Shown: positions 1 through 10,839, counted from the stretch's first letter. The stretch is DNA of 64,000 nt from Omphalotus guepiniiformis (GCA_028554645.1 JAQOOI010000022.1:248001-312000), one strand, 5' to 3'. Notes: generated by a model from the letters alone, not told the origin. Numbers and translations are program-made.

Positions 1-208
1 TCCTGGCAGCTTTGGTGGCAAGTTGCTTACGAGGAGCCTTTCCTAGAAAAAAGTTCCCAGAAAGTCAGCTGAAATCGACCAAAAAAAAATCGCTCGACGG
101 CGACGACGACGAACCTCCTGTAGACTTTCGGGCGGTTTGCTAAAGGAAAGAGTCAACGGAGGAACCATGAGGAGAAGGTAAAAGTTTTCAGACCTTAGTA
201 CGAGCCAT
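1..208 (-). CDS. Histone H3, N-terminal part (cut by the left window edge)
   Basis: Core nucleosome histone. Three exons are visible on the minus strand: 208-194 (M-A-R-T-K), 139-115 (QTARKSTG plus one base) and 42-1 (completing GG, then KAPRKQLATKAAR). Together they give the canonical H3 tail with K4, K9, S10, K14, K18, K23 and R26; the rest lies beyond the window edge. Both introns (193-140 and 114-43) are GT-AG and short, one falling directly after K4 and the other inside the G12-G13 pair. The start is fixed by the invariant MARTK. No divergent H4 is visible within the next 1.2 kb, so this is not the common fungal H3/H4 head-to-head pair. Identity is certain from the sequence; which H3 variant it is cannot be told from the tail alone. 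Confidence 0.95.
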
Positions 209-1446
209 TTGAACTTTCTTGAGTTTGAGGAAGGCTTTCTTCGAGGGTTTGCTGGCAGAGGATGATGGAGGTTGGGGAAGAAAGGGCAGTGGAATTTCAG
301 TTTCCAAACGTACTCGGAGCTCTTTCAATTTTCTCACGCACGTTCCCACTCGAATCTGAGCTCATTTGACTTCGGAACCTTCGTCTTGAATTTCTCTGCG
401 CTTTCCCTGCGACAATTTCTCCAATTTTTTTCGACAGATTCTCATTTACCAACGTGAGCTTCATGTTTATCCTTTTTACCTGATTTTAGGAGTACTGTAG
501 AGCGAGGAAGATGCTCAGAAAGAAATAAATGCAGTAGTGGCCCTGTCAAGTTGGAAGTTTCCTTTTTCGGAACTACCTGCGCAGCCACTTTTGTTCTCGA
601 TCACTTCCCGCTCTTGGCCTGGGTCAACAACATATCTTGAGTCAACTCTTCGATTTTTTTCACTCTCGTCCGAAATATTCCTTCAAAATCTTTTAGTACC
701 TTACAATTCCCTTATGCCCTCGAGGTTTTTGTGCCTTGATTTTGATATTCAACGCTCTGGCGATAGTGAACGAATAACATTCCGGTCTTTCGCTGCAAGA
801 CATCAAATGTTCAGGCTCGATTAATTGGAAACAACGTCCTCGGAGTCCTCGAGGCTCAGACCTTGCATCGTATCAGAACTTGCTTCATCAAAGAACATAG
901 AAGTTGTGGTTTTTTTATATGTCATCGGCCCCAGCCTGTCGACTCATTGCAATCGAAACTTCCATGTCGGTGGGTAGGAGACCCCGTTTGTTCCTCGCTA
1001 CACACACGGGTATTCAGCATACAGCCGTCGCAGAATCTTTCACTCAAACGAGATCGCGTCTGCAGGCAGCTGTAGGCCCGTCCTAAATTTTTTTGGACCG
1101 AATGCCTGATTCGTTCTGCTTCCTAAGGGAAAAGGGCTACTGCGGCACCTTATCTGATATTATCTCTGTCCCCAGTTCCAACGAAGGAACGTAATCTTTT
1201 TCAAGACCGTTATACCCGCTGAATTGGTACGAGATTTCAGAGGACCACACGCCTGCGCTTGGGTCCGAGACTCCTACATCTGACCCTGACCTTCTTCGCC
1301 ACCCTTCTCGAAATGCTTCCAGTGATCTATGGTCCGCTTTCATTTGAGGTACAAGTGAAGAGATTCGACGCCTACAGCACCAAACACCGTCGTTGATATA
1401 ACCACTTGCTCCCTGGAGTAGAAAACCTCTTCCTAAATCGACCGTC
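209..1446. other. Intergenic region with a possible coding trace upstream of H3
   Basis: No gene with family support was recognised. Minus-strand sequence just upstream of the H3 start is open in the H3 frame for several dozen codons and has a basic, coiled-coil-like composition (for example KLKELRVRLETEI and KKAFLKLKKVQ before MARTK). Other short open stretches (around 840-900 and 480-800) are broken by stops. This could be long 5' UTR/promoter, a decayed gene or chance. Several short open frames on both strands lack any recognisable motif. Confidence 0.4.
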
Positions 1447-1966
1447 ATGTCCTCCCGACCTGTAATACGAACTGATCGCGTGCGCCTTCTCATTGGGGTA
1501 TACAAGAAAGAAGGTGTATCTGATGAAGAATTCCGACGATATTGGCTAGAGACTCACGCTAGGACCCTCCTTTCCATCGCAATCGTGAAGAGAAATATTC
1601 TGAAGTACGAGCAGGTGAGTAGTACCCCCAGTTCCAGAACACGACTCATGCATGTGCTACACTGATTTGTGCAATGATTAGATGTTTCTTAATGATGACA
1701 CAAATCAGCTCGTTCCCGCGCTTAGTCTATCTCGGGGTACCTGGGACGGCATTGCTCTATACGAGGCAAAATCCTTTAAAGATATTTTCGATGTGCGTGA
1801 TTCCTTGCATTTCACAGGCATAGAGTCAGGTGCTTCACATTTTCTTTAGGTCTTCCTAGACCCGGAATTCCTGCGAGTTATTTATCCAAGTGAAAATCAA
1901 ATATTACAGCTCGACACCGCGCGGGCGTTCCCTCTGGAGTTTTCCACAATCATCGACAAAGAATGA
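1447..1966 (+). CDS. EthD domain-containing protein (dimeric alpha-beta barrel fold)
   Basis: Small protein of about 131 aa in three exons: 1447-1614, 1682-1792 and 1850-1966. Introns are GTGAGT...TTAG and GTGCGT...TTAG, and all junctions are phase 0. The N-terminal half has the EthD signature: a hydrophobic strand (VRLLIGVYKKEGVS), the DEEFRRYWLETHA helix and a second strand region around KRNILKYEQ. The third exon carries the typical 'phi-DPEF' element (VFLDPEFLRV) followed by the conserved acidic/aromatic tail. EthD-fold proteins in fungi are usually monooxygenase-like or decarboxylase-like small enzymes of secondary metabolism or catabolism; the substrate cannot be read from sequence. No biosynthetic cluster partners are adjacent. 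Confidence 0.85.
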
Positions 1967-3642
1967 ACTTTGTCGCCTCTGTCGTTTGTTCTTGAACAGA
2001 GGCATGATGATTTTTGGAATGGAGTCTCGGCGTTGAGAGCGGGTTGTGGATCCATCATGGGCGGTACAAATGTAGGCTATGTAGTCTTCAGATTAGCGAT
2101 GTATTCAGGTCTTCCTTGATAGATTTCTGTATACACAACTCGCTTGTGTGATTGGGAAATTCTTGGGTGACGCCAGGTTGCTGGCCCGTAAGCGACATGA
2201 TGTACGAGTTTAAAAAATTAGAAATCTCAGCGCTCTCTGGCGCTGAGTAATGAATAATCGACACGGCTCAAAGGCGCAGCTTACGCTTTGAACGTGTAGT
2301 AAGGAGGGCAGCAGAAGTTTCTTGCCCCGGAGCGACCAATAACACGTGTTCAAGGCAAAGCTGTCTCTCACGCTCCACCTTGGTACCGCCTGCGAATTTC
2401 GAAAGGAAATTTTGTCCCAATAGTACGTATCGACGGTTACCGCGATCCTCTTCGCCGCTGCATTTGACAGAATTCCGTTGCACAATATACTGTCGTCGGA
2501 CTTCCACGTCATATCTCCGTTGTAAATGCGCAGTTTTTCTCGACAATCTGGCACTTGAATATCTCAACAACTAAACATGATCCATAGTATGTAATGGGAG
2601 AAGCTATGTATACGGTTGACCTCAAGGACAAGGTCTATTCTGACTTGATCAAACGTCGCTTTTGATGACACCTTCCTGATTGGGTACATACACTTGGGGT
2701 CCTGGCACTCCGTGACTATTCCGTGTTACATTTACCATAGAACGTGGTCCATGTTCCGTTCACAAGACAAGTGATGGAAGCTGCCAAGAACGATGATATG
2801 GGTGAGGGATGCGCGGGTGTAAATGGTAGGGTGGGCCTGAGTTGGTGGAACGGCGGCAGTAGCAGCCACCATTGATGTTGTATACACGCACGACCAGATA
2901 TGCGTTATTGACGCACGCATCTTCTTTGTTGTTTCCGGTACCACCGTGCTCTTGGCTGACCTCAATGTAGCACCTGTCACTGGGGGTATAGAGGAGTGAA
3001 GGAGGGAGGAGTCCCGGTGCTCATTGAGTGAGGGACAAGAAAAAGAGGAACAGGGCGAGGAAGAGGGCGGTGTGCAAAAGGGCCTCTCGAGTTGATGCTG
3101 ATATAACCGACGGCGGTGTAAACGAGCGTTGTTCCCGATCAGGGATCGTGAGCGCGGTGAGTAGGGCCCTCGAGAGACCATTCCTCTTAGCTGATACCTC
3201 AGTTAGGACTCCTGAGGCATCCTTTTAGAAGAGGGCCTCGTATCGAGCCCGCCACCCAGCCGCCACCCAGCCGCCACCTGCGCACGTCGGTGGCACTCTG
3301 TTCACCCGGTCCATGGACGCGACTCATGGGGTATGTCACATCGGTGAGTGACATTATGCTATAGGACCCCGTCATTACTAAACATCATCCGATCAAGTCA
3401 AAACAGACCTTGTCCTCCAGGACAACCGTATATGTACCTATCAAAAATGTAGAAATTTGCTATGGACCATAGCTTGCGCACAAAATAACTATATTCTTCT
3501 CAAAGAAATCTCTATTATTCTGAAGCAGAAGCTCATATATCATTCTATCGTTCATCCGTTCTTCCATCGCAAATCGTTACTAGACCTTTCACGTATATCA
3601 TGTCCAGGCATAACCGCCTCCATATGCAACGTTTACATTCCT
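1967..3642. other. Intergenic, no supported gene
   Basis: About 1.7 kb between the EthD gene and the 3' end of the phosphotransferase gene. Open frames up to 149 codons occur on the minus strand (2732-3181), but they show no family motif and no plausible splice continuation. A short array of the 11-mer CCGCCACCCAG lies at about 3247-3277. Nothing else was recognised. Confidence 0.5.
3247..3277. repeat. Short tandem repeat, 11-bp unit CCGCCACCCAG, just under 3 copies
   Basis: Direct reading shows nearly perfect head-to-tail copies of CCGCCACCCAG in an otherwise AT-balanced intergenic stretch. No function is implied. Confidence 0.8.
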
Positions 3643-5477
3643 TTACTGCTTCTTCGCATCACTTGACACCTCATGCCAATTACCCGCAGCATCCTTCTTC
3701 TTGACCGTGAAACAAGCGATACCCATATAATCCGTGATATCCCGAATGACCAGCGCGCAGAATCTTAAATAAGACAAGAGCGACGCAGCAAGGGTGATGT
3801 AGACGAATAGCGCCATGTTCTTCGTCGAGCATTGAATGATGGGACTTCTGTACAAAGAATAGTCCCAAAAACAACGTCAGGTTCATAGGAAGAAGGTTGG
3901 CTTGAAGGCAGCAGGACGAACCTTCCGATCAGCCTCGGCAAATTCACATCAATAGCACCCACAATACTCCATATCCACATCCAGTCGAAGACGGGGAACG
4001 GCGTACTCGTAACATGGGCCAAAATCATCCTGCCAACCTGGTGGGCAAACTGTAGGCCCCAGGCGCAGAGGAACGGAAGGAAAAGCGGAGACTCGATTAT
4101 AGCGGAGTGTTTTAGTTCAGGGTGACTCAGCCAGGCGATTTGCAGTAGAGCAGAAAATACAAAGGGGAGAAGGAGAAGAAGGGGTTTCTTGGTGGATTTC
4201 CCGGAGGAACGCATTGCTACGCGAACGTTGGCGTAGCTGTTAACATGATGGCGTCAATGATCATAAACGAACGGTGCGTAGAGATGCGTAGCTGTTAACA
4301 ATGTTGAATGCTAAACCAAAGGCACCAAACACCATGAAGGATTCGTTGAGACCGATATTAGGTATGTTGTCAGCAATCAAGGGGTATTTTTCAAGCTTGA
4401 AGAACGTCAAGATTCCAGTGTCCCAAAAGGATGGGCCTTTAGGACGCGTTAGCGGGCGCACAGTACGGACATAAATGACGTACCATAAATAGCAGAAATA
4501 AGGTAAATGGAAATGATCATTAGGATGCCCTCCACTGGCCCAGAGAACACTCCAAGGTATAAACAGCCTATAAGGATATAGGTCAAAGACGCTCATGCCA
4601 CCAAAGGTAATGAGGCACACCAGTGTGGTACTCTTCCCAGGTCGTAAGATAAAAATTAGCCAGAGTAGCAATTTGAGACGCGACAGTCCACCACGAGCGT
4701 CCGAGGTTTAGGGCTTGGGAAGCAAGGAGGACTTCAAGCTACGGAAATGGGTGAGTGGGTGATACATCACGCGTATCAACGGAGCTCACAGTCGTGTTCA
4801 ACGCGTCGCATCCTTTATTTAAAAAAAAGGTGAACAAGTGTCGGGTATAGCATTAAGAAATAACGCACCGTGGTCAAACATTTCCCCCAAAGGACCCGCC
4901 ATTCCCGTCCGTCGCGCCTGTTTCCTGCCATGAGGAGGAAACATTTCAGAACGTAGTAAGGCGACAGTAGAAGTGCCAACTCACCCATCTATGGCATCGA
5001 AGCTCTGGTATAAGAATAGTCCAGCACCCCATCTGTGTAATCAGACACGTAAGGACTGTGGCATGTCCAACAGAACAGTAACTGAAACTCGCGTGAAATA
5101 TAACCAGTGTGGGGGTCCAGTCGCTCCCCCTTTTTCAGTCAGATATTTTGGGTCGTAAAGAAGCATCGTAGCGAAGTTGATTAGAACCATGCAAAGTCCC
5201 GAGAGCGTGATCTGGCTATCCAGTAAGTCTTTCGTGAAAAAAAGATAGCAATGCAGAAGAATCACTGTATTAGGTGCTACAGACAACGGCCATAGAGTTA
5301 CAAACCACGTCCAGAATGGGTTCAAAATGTATCTAGATACAACAGATCTGGAACGAGAAAAATTACGCAGTGTAAACGATTGAGAGTCAATGTCTAATGA
5401 ACGAATACTAACTTATCGGCACTTTTGTATGAATACTTTTTCAGATTATCGAGAGCATCTTGTGGTATATAGCCCAT
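3643..5477 (-). CDS. CDP-alcohol phosphotransferase: ethanolamine/cholinephosphotransferase (EPT1/CPT1 type)
   Basis: Last step of the Kennedy pathway: transfers phosphoethanolamine or phosphocholine from the CDP-alcohol to diacylglycerol in the ER membrane. The model has 11 exons (5477-5413, 5347-5266, 5211-5093, 5032-4985, 4924-4869, 4812-4790, 4738-4621, 4567-4484, 4436-4269, 4216-3922, 3847-3643) and about 420 aa. It starts at MGYIPQDALDNL, typical of the family. The CDP-alcohol phosphotransferase motif D-G-x2-A-R-x8-G-x3-D-x3-D is complete: DGKQARRTGMAGPLGEMFD followed by HGCD. It is followed by the expected hydrophobic helices and the conserved end DYMGIACFTVKKKD. Intron 3 uses a GC donor (GCGAGT). 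Intron 9 sits in a small tandem duplication. PE versus PC specificity cannot be decided from sequence. Confidence 0.93.
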
Positions 5478-6845
5478 GACCTTGGGGATATCTCTATGAA
5501 GAATGAGGCCGGTGAAAGGAAATCTAACCAAGGGAGAGAGAGGGAGAAGGGAAGGAATCGGACGATTACTTTCGCGACCTTCATGGAAAACCCGGGAGGA
5601 ACGTGCGTCGAAAATTATGACGAGATAAATATTTGGTTCCCAAGCTTGAACCATACAAGCACAACCTCCGCTGGACATCCAGCCGGCCTCCAGCAATCAG
5701 CAACTCCTCAATTTCAATCCTGGCACTGTGCAGTGGAACTCTGGAATTTTATCATCGAGGACTCTGAGAATGTTATCATCGAGGCAAATGCGCTAACTAA
5801 TATCAAATAGGGCTGCTATGATAGGTTGTGTGACTTGGAGCAATGGAGCTTGGAGGGAATCAATCAGTTCTCAAAGTTCTTGGTACCTCTCTAGGCTATA
5901 TTTATGGAAGGCGGACGAACGTTTTCGGTGACAAACTATGGATACTCAAGAACCTAGAAGGTATGCCTTCCGTGCCAATGAACTCTCCAGAAGTCCAGCG
6001 GCCTTTGCTCCTTGTTTTGTGAGGCTCAGAGCGTTACTCGTCTTCTGGCTAGTGCTTGGCTACAAATCTTGACTGCATGGCCGCAAGATATTCTTTTGAA
6101 TGCATGTAATTAATCCAATGTCATACTTGAAGAGCCCTGCTATGTTACACAAGTATTGCTATCTATCCGTTCCCAAAGCGGCGCGGAAAGTTTGAGGATG
6201 GATAAGTTAGAGAAGATGAATAAGAGAGGATCGGCGTGCAATCATCATTATAGGGATACTGTGATACTGTGTATCTTCGCATGGAGAGATTATCAAACAA
6301 CATTGCACTGTATGTGAAGAATTTAAACGATGGGGAAGTCAAGGTGCTTTAACCTGCCTCCGTCAATGGTGCATAGCGCAGCGTAGATCTTCGAACCACT
6401 TCGCGACAAATCATATCATTACTGCTTTCAGATGCAGAGGATCATACATCTATCCTCGAACACAGCATCTAAATGAACGGCCCTGCTGTTGAGGAATACA
6501 TCATTCATTCACTCAGTCAGGTATCACCGTAGCCATAGAACTCCTCGACAAGGTCACGAGTGGTAAGATAGGGTAAGATTCGACAGCATGGCAGGAGTAT
6601 CGATGGAGATCATGGTGCTTTACAGCATAGCCCAGGAAACGCCACCACTTCACAACTGTCGCCGTCGGCACCACAGCTTTCTCGCTGACTATGGTCAAGA
6701 ATAAGAGCGAGAAGCACTCCGCGCCTAGGCAATGCTACAGCTTGGCTACTGGATGCAGATATGAAATCAATTGTCCAGTCAAAATGGAAGTTGTCTATAA
6801 ATACAAAGTCTGTTGCTCTCCACAAAATCGTCTTAGCACAAGCGC
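5478..6845. other. Intergenic, no supported gene
   Basis: This 1.37-kb stretch lies between the 5' end of the phosphotransferase gene and the 3' end of the next minus-strand gene. Open frames (5460-5810 plus, 6513-6849 minus) carry no motif and look like chance or antisense readings. It presumably contains the phosphotransferase promoter. Confidence 0.5.
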
Positions 6846-8232
6846 TCAATCACGCTGCACAATAGCCTTCTTCGAAGCAATATAATGCTGCCTCTTTTCC
6901 AAGTCTACAAGGCCCGGAAAGGTGGCGTCAAATCAGAAGGTACTATGTACCAGGATCTAGGGTAACAATAGACGCCACTCACCATGTGCCCACATTGCTG
7001 CGCCAATACGGTTGGATATTGTGAAAATGAGACCGAGAATAGGGATATCCTCTAACAAGGCGGCGGTGAAACCGAACGCTGGAAAAGAAAGAGAAGCTTG
7101 AAGTTCCCATGCGAACGGCAGGAGGTAAGCAAGTTAAGTACCTCGGTAGTCCCATTTTCGCTCTTCCATGAAAACACCAATTTGCTGTTTAGTCATCTTT
7201 TTAGCTTCAAAGTACTGTGAATCGTGCATTAGCTGGTGGAGCATGTATATGCGCATGAAAAAAGGGAACAGTGCCCGCTCACGCGTCGATGAAGAATACG
7301 AGCTGTTCCGAGACCTTTGAACCACGCTGAAACGAAGATTCCGAGTAGCGGATACAAGTTGAACGGCAGCAACAGGACTACAAAGATATCGCATCGTCAG
7401 CAATGAAACACTCTCCGGAAAATGAATACGACGACAATGCCGCGCTACGCACTTCTTTTGACGACAAACACCCCAAACCATCCTCCAAATACGTGATCCT
7501 CCCAAGAATCATTCACCTGGGGTGGGTTATCCCGTTCCTCGACGTAAGGTCGCCAGAATTCTACACCCTTGCCTCGTGAGGCGACGGTTTGGTCCCAGGC
7601 GCGTTCACGGGCGATGCGGATGTTTCGGGAGAGGAAGAACCTGAGGATATAGGTTATCTGTTGACCCACGAGTAGAACCGCAGCATCTGTTTATAGAGAT
7701 TGGTATGAGGACAAGAACGCGGGAGGGAAATCGTACATGTGTGGACGTTGAATGGAATGGGGTACCCGAAAACGGTTTCGTTTGAGAGACCGGTTACACG
7801 AGGAGAGCTGGAAGGCGGGGTAACGGTTAAGACATAGTGCATATAGGAGCTCTTTCACGGTCAGAGCAGAGTATTAGCTCACTTTGCAAGGAAAATCTCG
7901 ATGAATTTCTTCTGTGCGCCAAACGTAAAGAATGCCTGAAAGAGTCCTTTATGAATGGCATTGTTGTTCTGAGGTCACGAAACGAGTGAATGGATTGCAC
8001 TCACCCAGATTATGCCAACCACAGCACCTCGGACGGTGCCATGCTTACACTTCTGCCATGCAGGAACGTAGAGAGCTTTGTCCGTGCAAAGCCTATATAT
8101 CCCTACGATGGCGTACGAAGGGGGGAACTGAAGTCGTGTCGTTGCTCTTTTCAAGTTATCTGGAATGTCCTCTTGTTTGATATCTTGAAAGAGAGAATCC
8201 TGGGCTTCTGGTCCAGCTGCGGTTACTGACAT
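6846..8232 (-). CDS. EI24/Rrt8-LDS-like multi-span membrane protein
   Basis: About 316 aa in eight exons (8232-8005, 7935-7883, 7849-7737, 7686-7453, 7377-7283, 7214-7142, 7078-6983, 6904-6846). All introns are GT-AG and phase-consistent. The C-terminal half shows the pattern I associate with fungal EI24-domain proteins of the Rrt8/LDS type: ILLLPFNLYPLLGI, then the R-Y-F-E-A-K-K-M-T helix, FMEERKWDYR and GFTAALLEDIPILGL. The end is TISNRIGAAMWAHDLEKR. In yeast these proteins associate with lipid droplets and the spore wall; that role is inferred here only by family. The N-terminus (MSVTAAGPEAQDSL) precedes a hydrophobic region. The gene's 5' end lies only 180 bp from the inverted-repeat element at 8412. 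Confidence 0.75.
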
Positions 8233-8411
8233 TTTCAGAGATATGAATCAACAAGGATATGAAGTGCGCATAGAACAGAGGGTCTGAATTATTTCGAGAA
8301 GGTATGTGTACAAGTCTCACTAGAGTTGGCACCTGTTTGTGCTCCGTATGCTTTATTCACCATCGCGTATTTGATTGAAATATTCTCCTTCTACACCTAC
8401 TCATGGAATCG

Positions 8412-8583
8412 TATGAGCACATTTATTGGAAAATATTCCAGATGCAAGGCCGGGTGATCCAAGTGCGAGGCCGGTTGATCCAGTTGCAAGGCCGGGTGAT
8501 CCAGTTGCAAGGCCAGGTAATCCAGTTGCAGAGAACACACTTAGCCGACATAGCCGCTCTAAAAGGGAAATTGACATCACGGG
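8412..8583 (+). repeat. Left inverted arm with subterminal repeats
   Basis: Contains about four consecutive variants of a roughly 18-bp unit ending in GATCCAGTTGCAAGGCC (8450-8530), then GAGCCGACATAGCCGC-like and CATCACGGGA-like blocks. Both blocks reappear inverted in the right arm. Dense subterminal motifs are typical transposase-binding sites; that role is inferred. Confidence 0.8.
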
Positions 8584-8958
8584 ACCAACACCATCACGTC
8601 AATATAAGACTATAAATTCCTAACATTTTGAATAAATAAATGACAATGAGCTTCATGAAAAAGGAAGAATGAAATAAGAGTATTATATAGAGGAAAAGGC
8701 TCAGTACAGGCCAGCTTATAAGGTACTGAGAAGGGGATTTTGGCAACTAGACCCTGACTCAAAGAGAATTGTTGAAGTCCTGTCTGTCTGCCATTGAGAT
8801 ATGTCAAAAATCTGGCATTTCAGGAAGCATGTATTCTAAGTCCTATAAGAATGCCTTTCAACCAGCAAAAAATAGTGACAATTACATCCACTAATATAAT
8901 ATATAATTTCTTGTGCTTGAACAGCAAGTCGCGACGCGACTTCTTGTATGTAACTAGA

Positions 8959-9105
8959 TCCCGTGATGTGAAAATGCTCGCTTGGACGGGCGGCTATGTC
9001 GGCTCTCTGCAACTGGATCACTGGCACTTGCAACTGGATGATCGGGCCTTGCAACTGGATCACTCGGCCTTACATCTGGAATATTTTCCAATAAATGTGC
9101 TCATA
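8959..9105 (-). repeat. Right inverted arm
   Basis: Read on the minus strand it repeats the left arm from TATGAGCACATTTATTGG through three GATCCAGTTGCA-like units to ATCACGGGAT. Small substitutions and one missing subterminal unit indicate divergence after insertion. Confidence 0.8.
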
Positions 9106-9111
9106 GAATCG

Positions 9112-9472
9112 TCATTCAACGTGCACAAATCTGAAGAGCACTGCTGTCAGCATGGGTCTGGCAATGGCATGGGTTCCAAAGCTCTGCTTCTAGATGTAAT
9201 CAGGCTGACAGTGCAGCCCGAGGACTCCGTAGCGCCGAGCCCTCAATGGATACAACCATTACGCCTTTGCTTTTTTTTCGACCTCATTCTGGAGCTTCGA
9301 ACCTTTTCTTTGGTTCTTATACGATCCATGGAACACTATCGAACAGTGAGTAATCTAGTCTCTGAACTTCTTCGTCAGTGGAGCAAGCTTGTGGTTTAAG
9401 CGCTGTAACCCAAGTAGGCCTTGAGGCCTTTCATGCATCAAATTTTAGCTTCTTGGGCTCCGACATCGTACC
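9112..9472. other. Intergenic, no gene seen
   Basis: Sequence between the inverted-repeat element and the next gene's ATG. A 201-codon open frame (8794-9399) runs from inside the element into this stretch but has no motif and is not believed coding. Confidence 0.5.
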
Positions 9473-10839
9473 ATGATTTCCCAGACGAACGAGAGTGCTA
9501 CAAATCCATTGGCACTCCCAGAAGACTCGGCCTCCCAGACCTCCTCAATCCCATCCTCACCAACGTCAGACTCGAAGCCACCTAAACGCAAGACGACAAT
9601 ATCGACAATATTGGGTGCGAATTCGAAGTTTTGGAAGCGGTCATCATCTGCAGCGTGGACCACAGCTGGCTTAGTGTTAGCTGGTCTTCAGGATGCGTCT
9701 AGTGTTGCAGGGCTCCCTTGGATCTCCGTGATTGCCGCTCAGGGGTCCCAAATATTCGCTCTTATTCAGGTGCGTTTGTTGCGTTCGTATCTCACAAGAT
9801 GTATGACAGGGTGAATTGCAGGGTGCGCAAGACAATAACACAGCTTATAAGGACCTTGCGCTTAGTGCCTGTGAGCTCGCCGTCGTTGCAGGAAACTTTT
9901 GTCAGGATTTAGGCGCAGAGGATTCAGACCGCAGGCGAAAGTTATCTCACGATCTTCAAAGTCACTTGGATCAGCTTGTTCAGTGCGCATTATTCATTTC
10001 TACATTAGCGATCGGCCTGATTTAATTTATGTATTCAGACTCTGACTGAGATCAAAGCATTCCTCGAGTCAAGGACGTCCAGAAATGTCGTACAGCGGGT
10101 GATCGCTTCCAAAGCGGACTCTGCGAAGGTTGTGCAATTTCGAGATAAGATCAGGCAGGCAATGGATGTATTCAATGCGCGTACTTCTATACAAGGGATA
10201 TGTTGACACAGTGCGGACTGATTTCATTTCATTTTACAGCTTCAATCAAACATTGCGGTGCGGGAGAAGATTGACCTTATAGCAATGCGGCAAGAGACGC
10301 TCTATAAGAGTGTGCGTAGCCTTTCATTTCCAATACAAGCTGTTAATTCTGATATGCATTATCAGATAAAACTTCAACAGCAGCCGTCTGAAGAATTACC
10401 TCCCACTCTTAATACACATAAGGAAATTCCTGAGTCCCCTACCTCCGGTAAAGCCACCGGGTTCAACGAGCGTCCTACGCTACATTTGGATACGACGGCT
10501 ACTCTGGTTGCACCTGTCCATGATTCTGTTGATACCCAGGACCCTAAGATCCTGGTTGAATCTCCCGCCGAAGTTTTAGATAGCTCTATCAAAGCTCAGT
10601 CCATCCCTCCTATGACGCCACCGGTGTCATATGCCGCCTTTTCGTTAACAGGAGCTACCATCAGCGGTGGAAGCTTCAATAGTATCTCTGGAAACTATAG
10701 CACAGTGACGAACCATTATGCAGACAGCAACCCATCTCGTTCGGTTTCGACTCCGATTGTTGATTCTCGTAGCAATTCTGGATCTTATAGAGCGAAGAGA
10801 GGACGATATGGTGCAACGGGGCATGTCACGATGAGCTGA
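9473..10839 (+). CDS. Predicted HeLo/MLKL-like helical-bundle protein with Gly/Asn-rich C-terminal motif
   Basis: Model: exons 9473-9769, 9822-9977, 10039-10167 and 10240-10839, about 390 aa. A further in-frame intron (GTGCGT...ATCAG, about 10313-10366) may also be removed. After a Ser/Pro-rich leader, a hydrophobic helix (AWTTAGLVLAGLQDASSVAG) is followed by amphipathic helices (ALSACELAVVAGNFCQDL, HDLQSHLDQL, EIKAFLE). This order resembles the four-helix N-terminal bundles of basidiomycete MLKL/HeLo-like cell-death executors. A long low-complexity linker follows, then SLTGATISGGSFNSISGN near the C-terminus, then a basic tail. The donors of introns 2 and 3 (GTTCAG, GTATTC) are weak, so those joins are uncertain. 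Family assignment is by pattern; no search was possible. Confidence 0.55.

Larger units (their letters stand above)
8412..9105. mobile_element. Non-autonomous DNA transposon / large MITE with long inverted repeats and 6-bp target duplication
   Basis: The element starts TATGAGCACATTTATTGG and ends with its reverse complement. Imperfect inverted arms extend about 150-170 bp on each side (8412 to about 8583, and about 8959 to 9105). GAATCG sits immediately outside both ends (8406-8411 and 9106-9111), consistent with a 6-bp target-site duplication. Each arm contains several head-to-tail copies of a GATCCAGTTGCAAGGCC-like subterminal motif. The 375-bp core carries no transposase motif, so the element must be mobilised in trans. 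Superfamily is unassigned: 6 bp does not match the commonest lengths (TA, 3, 8 or 9 bp), although a degraded longer duplication is possible. Confidence 0.82.

Noticed and set aside
2732..3181. 149-codon minus-strand open frame
   Set aside because: No motif, no hydrophobic or helical pattern, unusual mixed composition, and no splice continuation; likely chance.
8794..9399. 201-codon open frame across the inverted-repeat element
   Set aside because: It runs through the right inverted arm and its subterminal repeats (reading LQLDHW-type repeats) and has no transposase motif.
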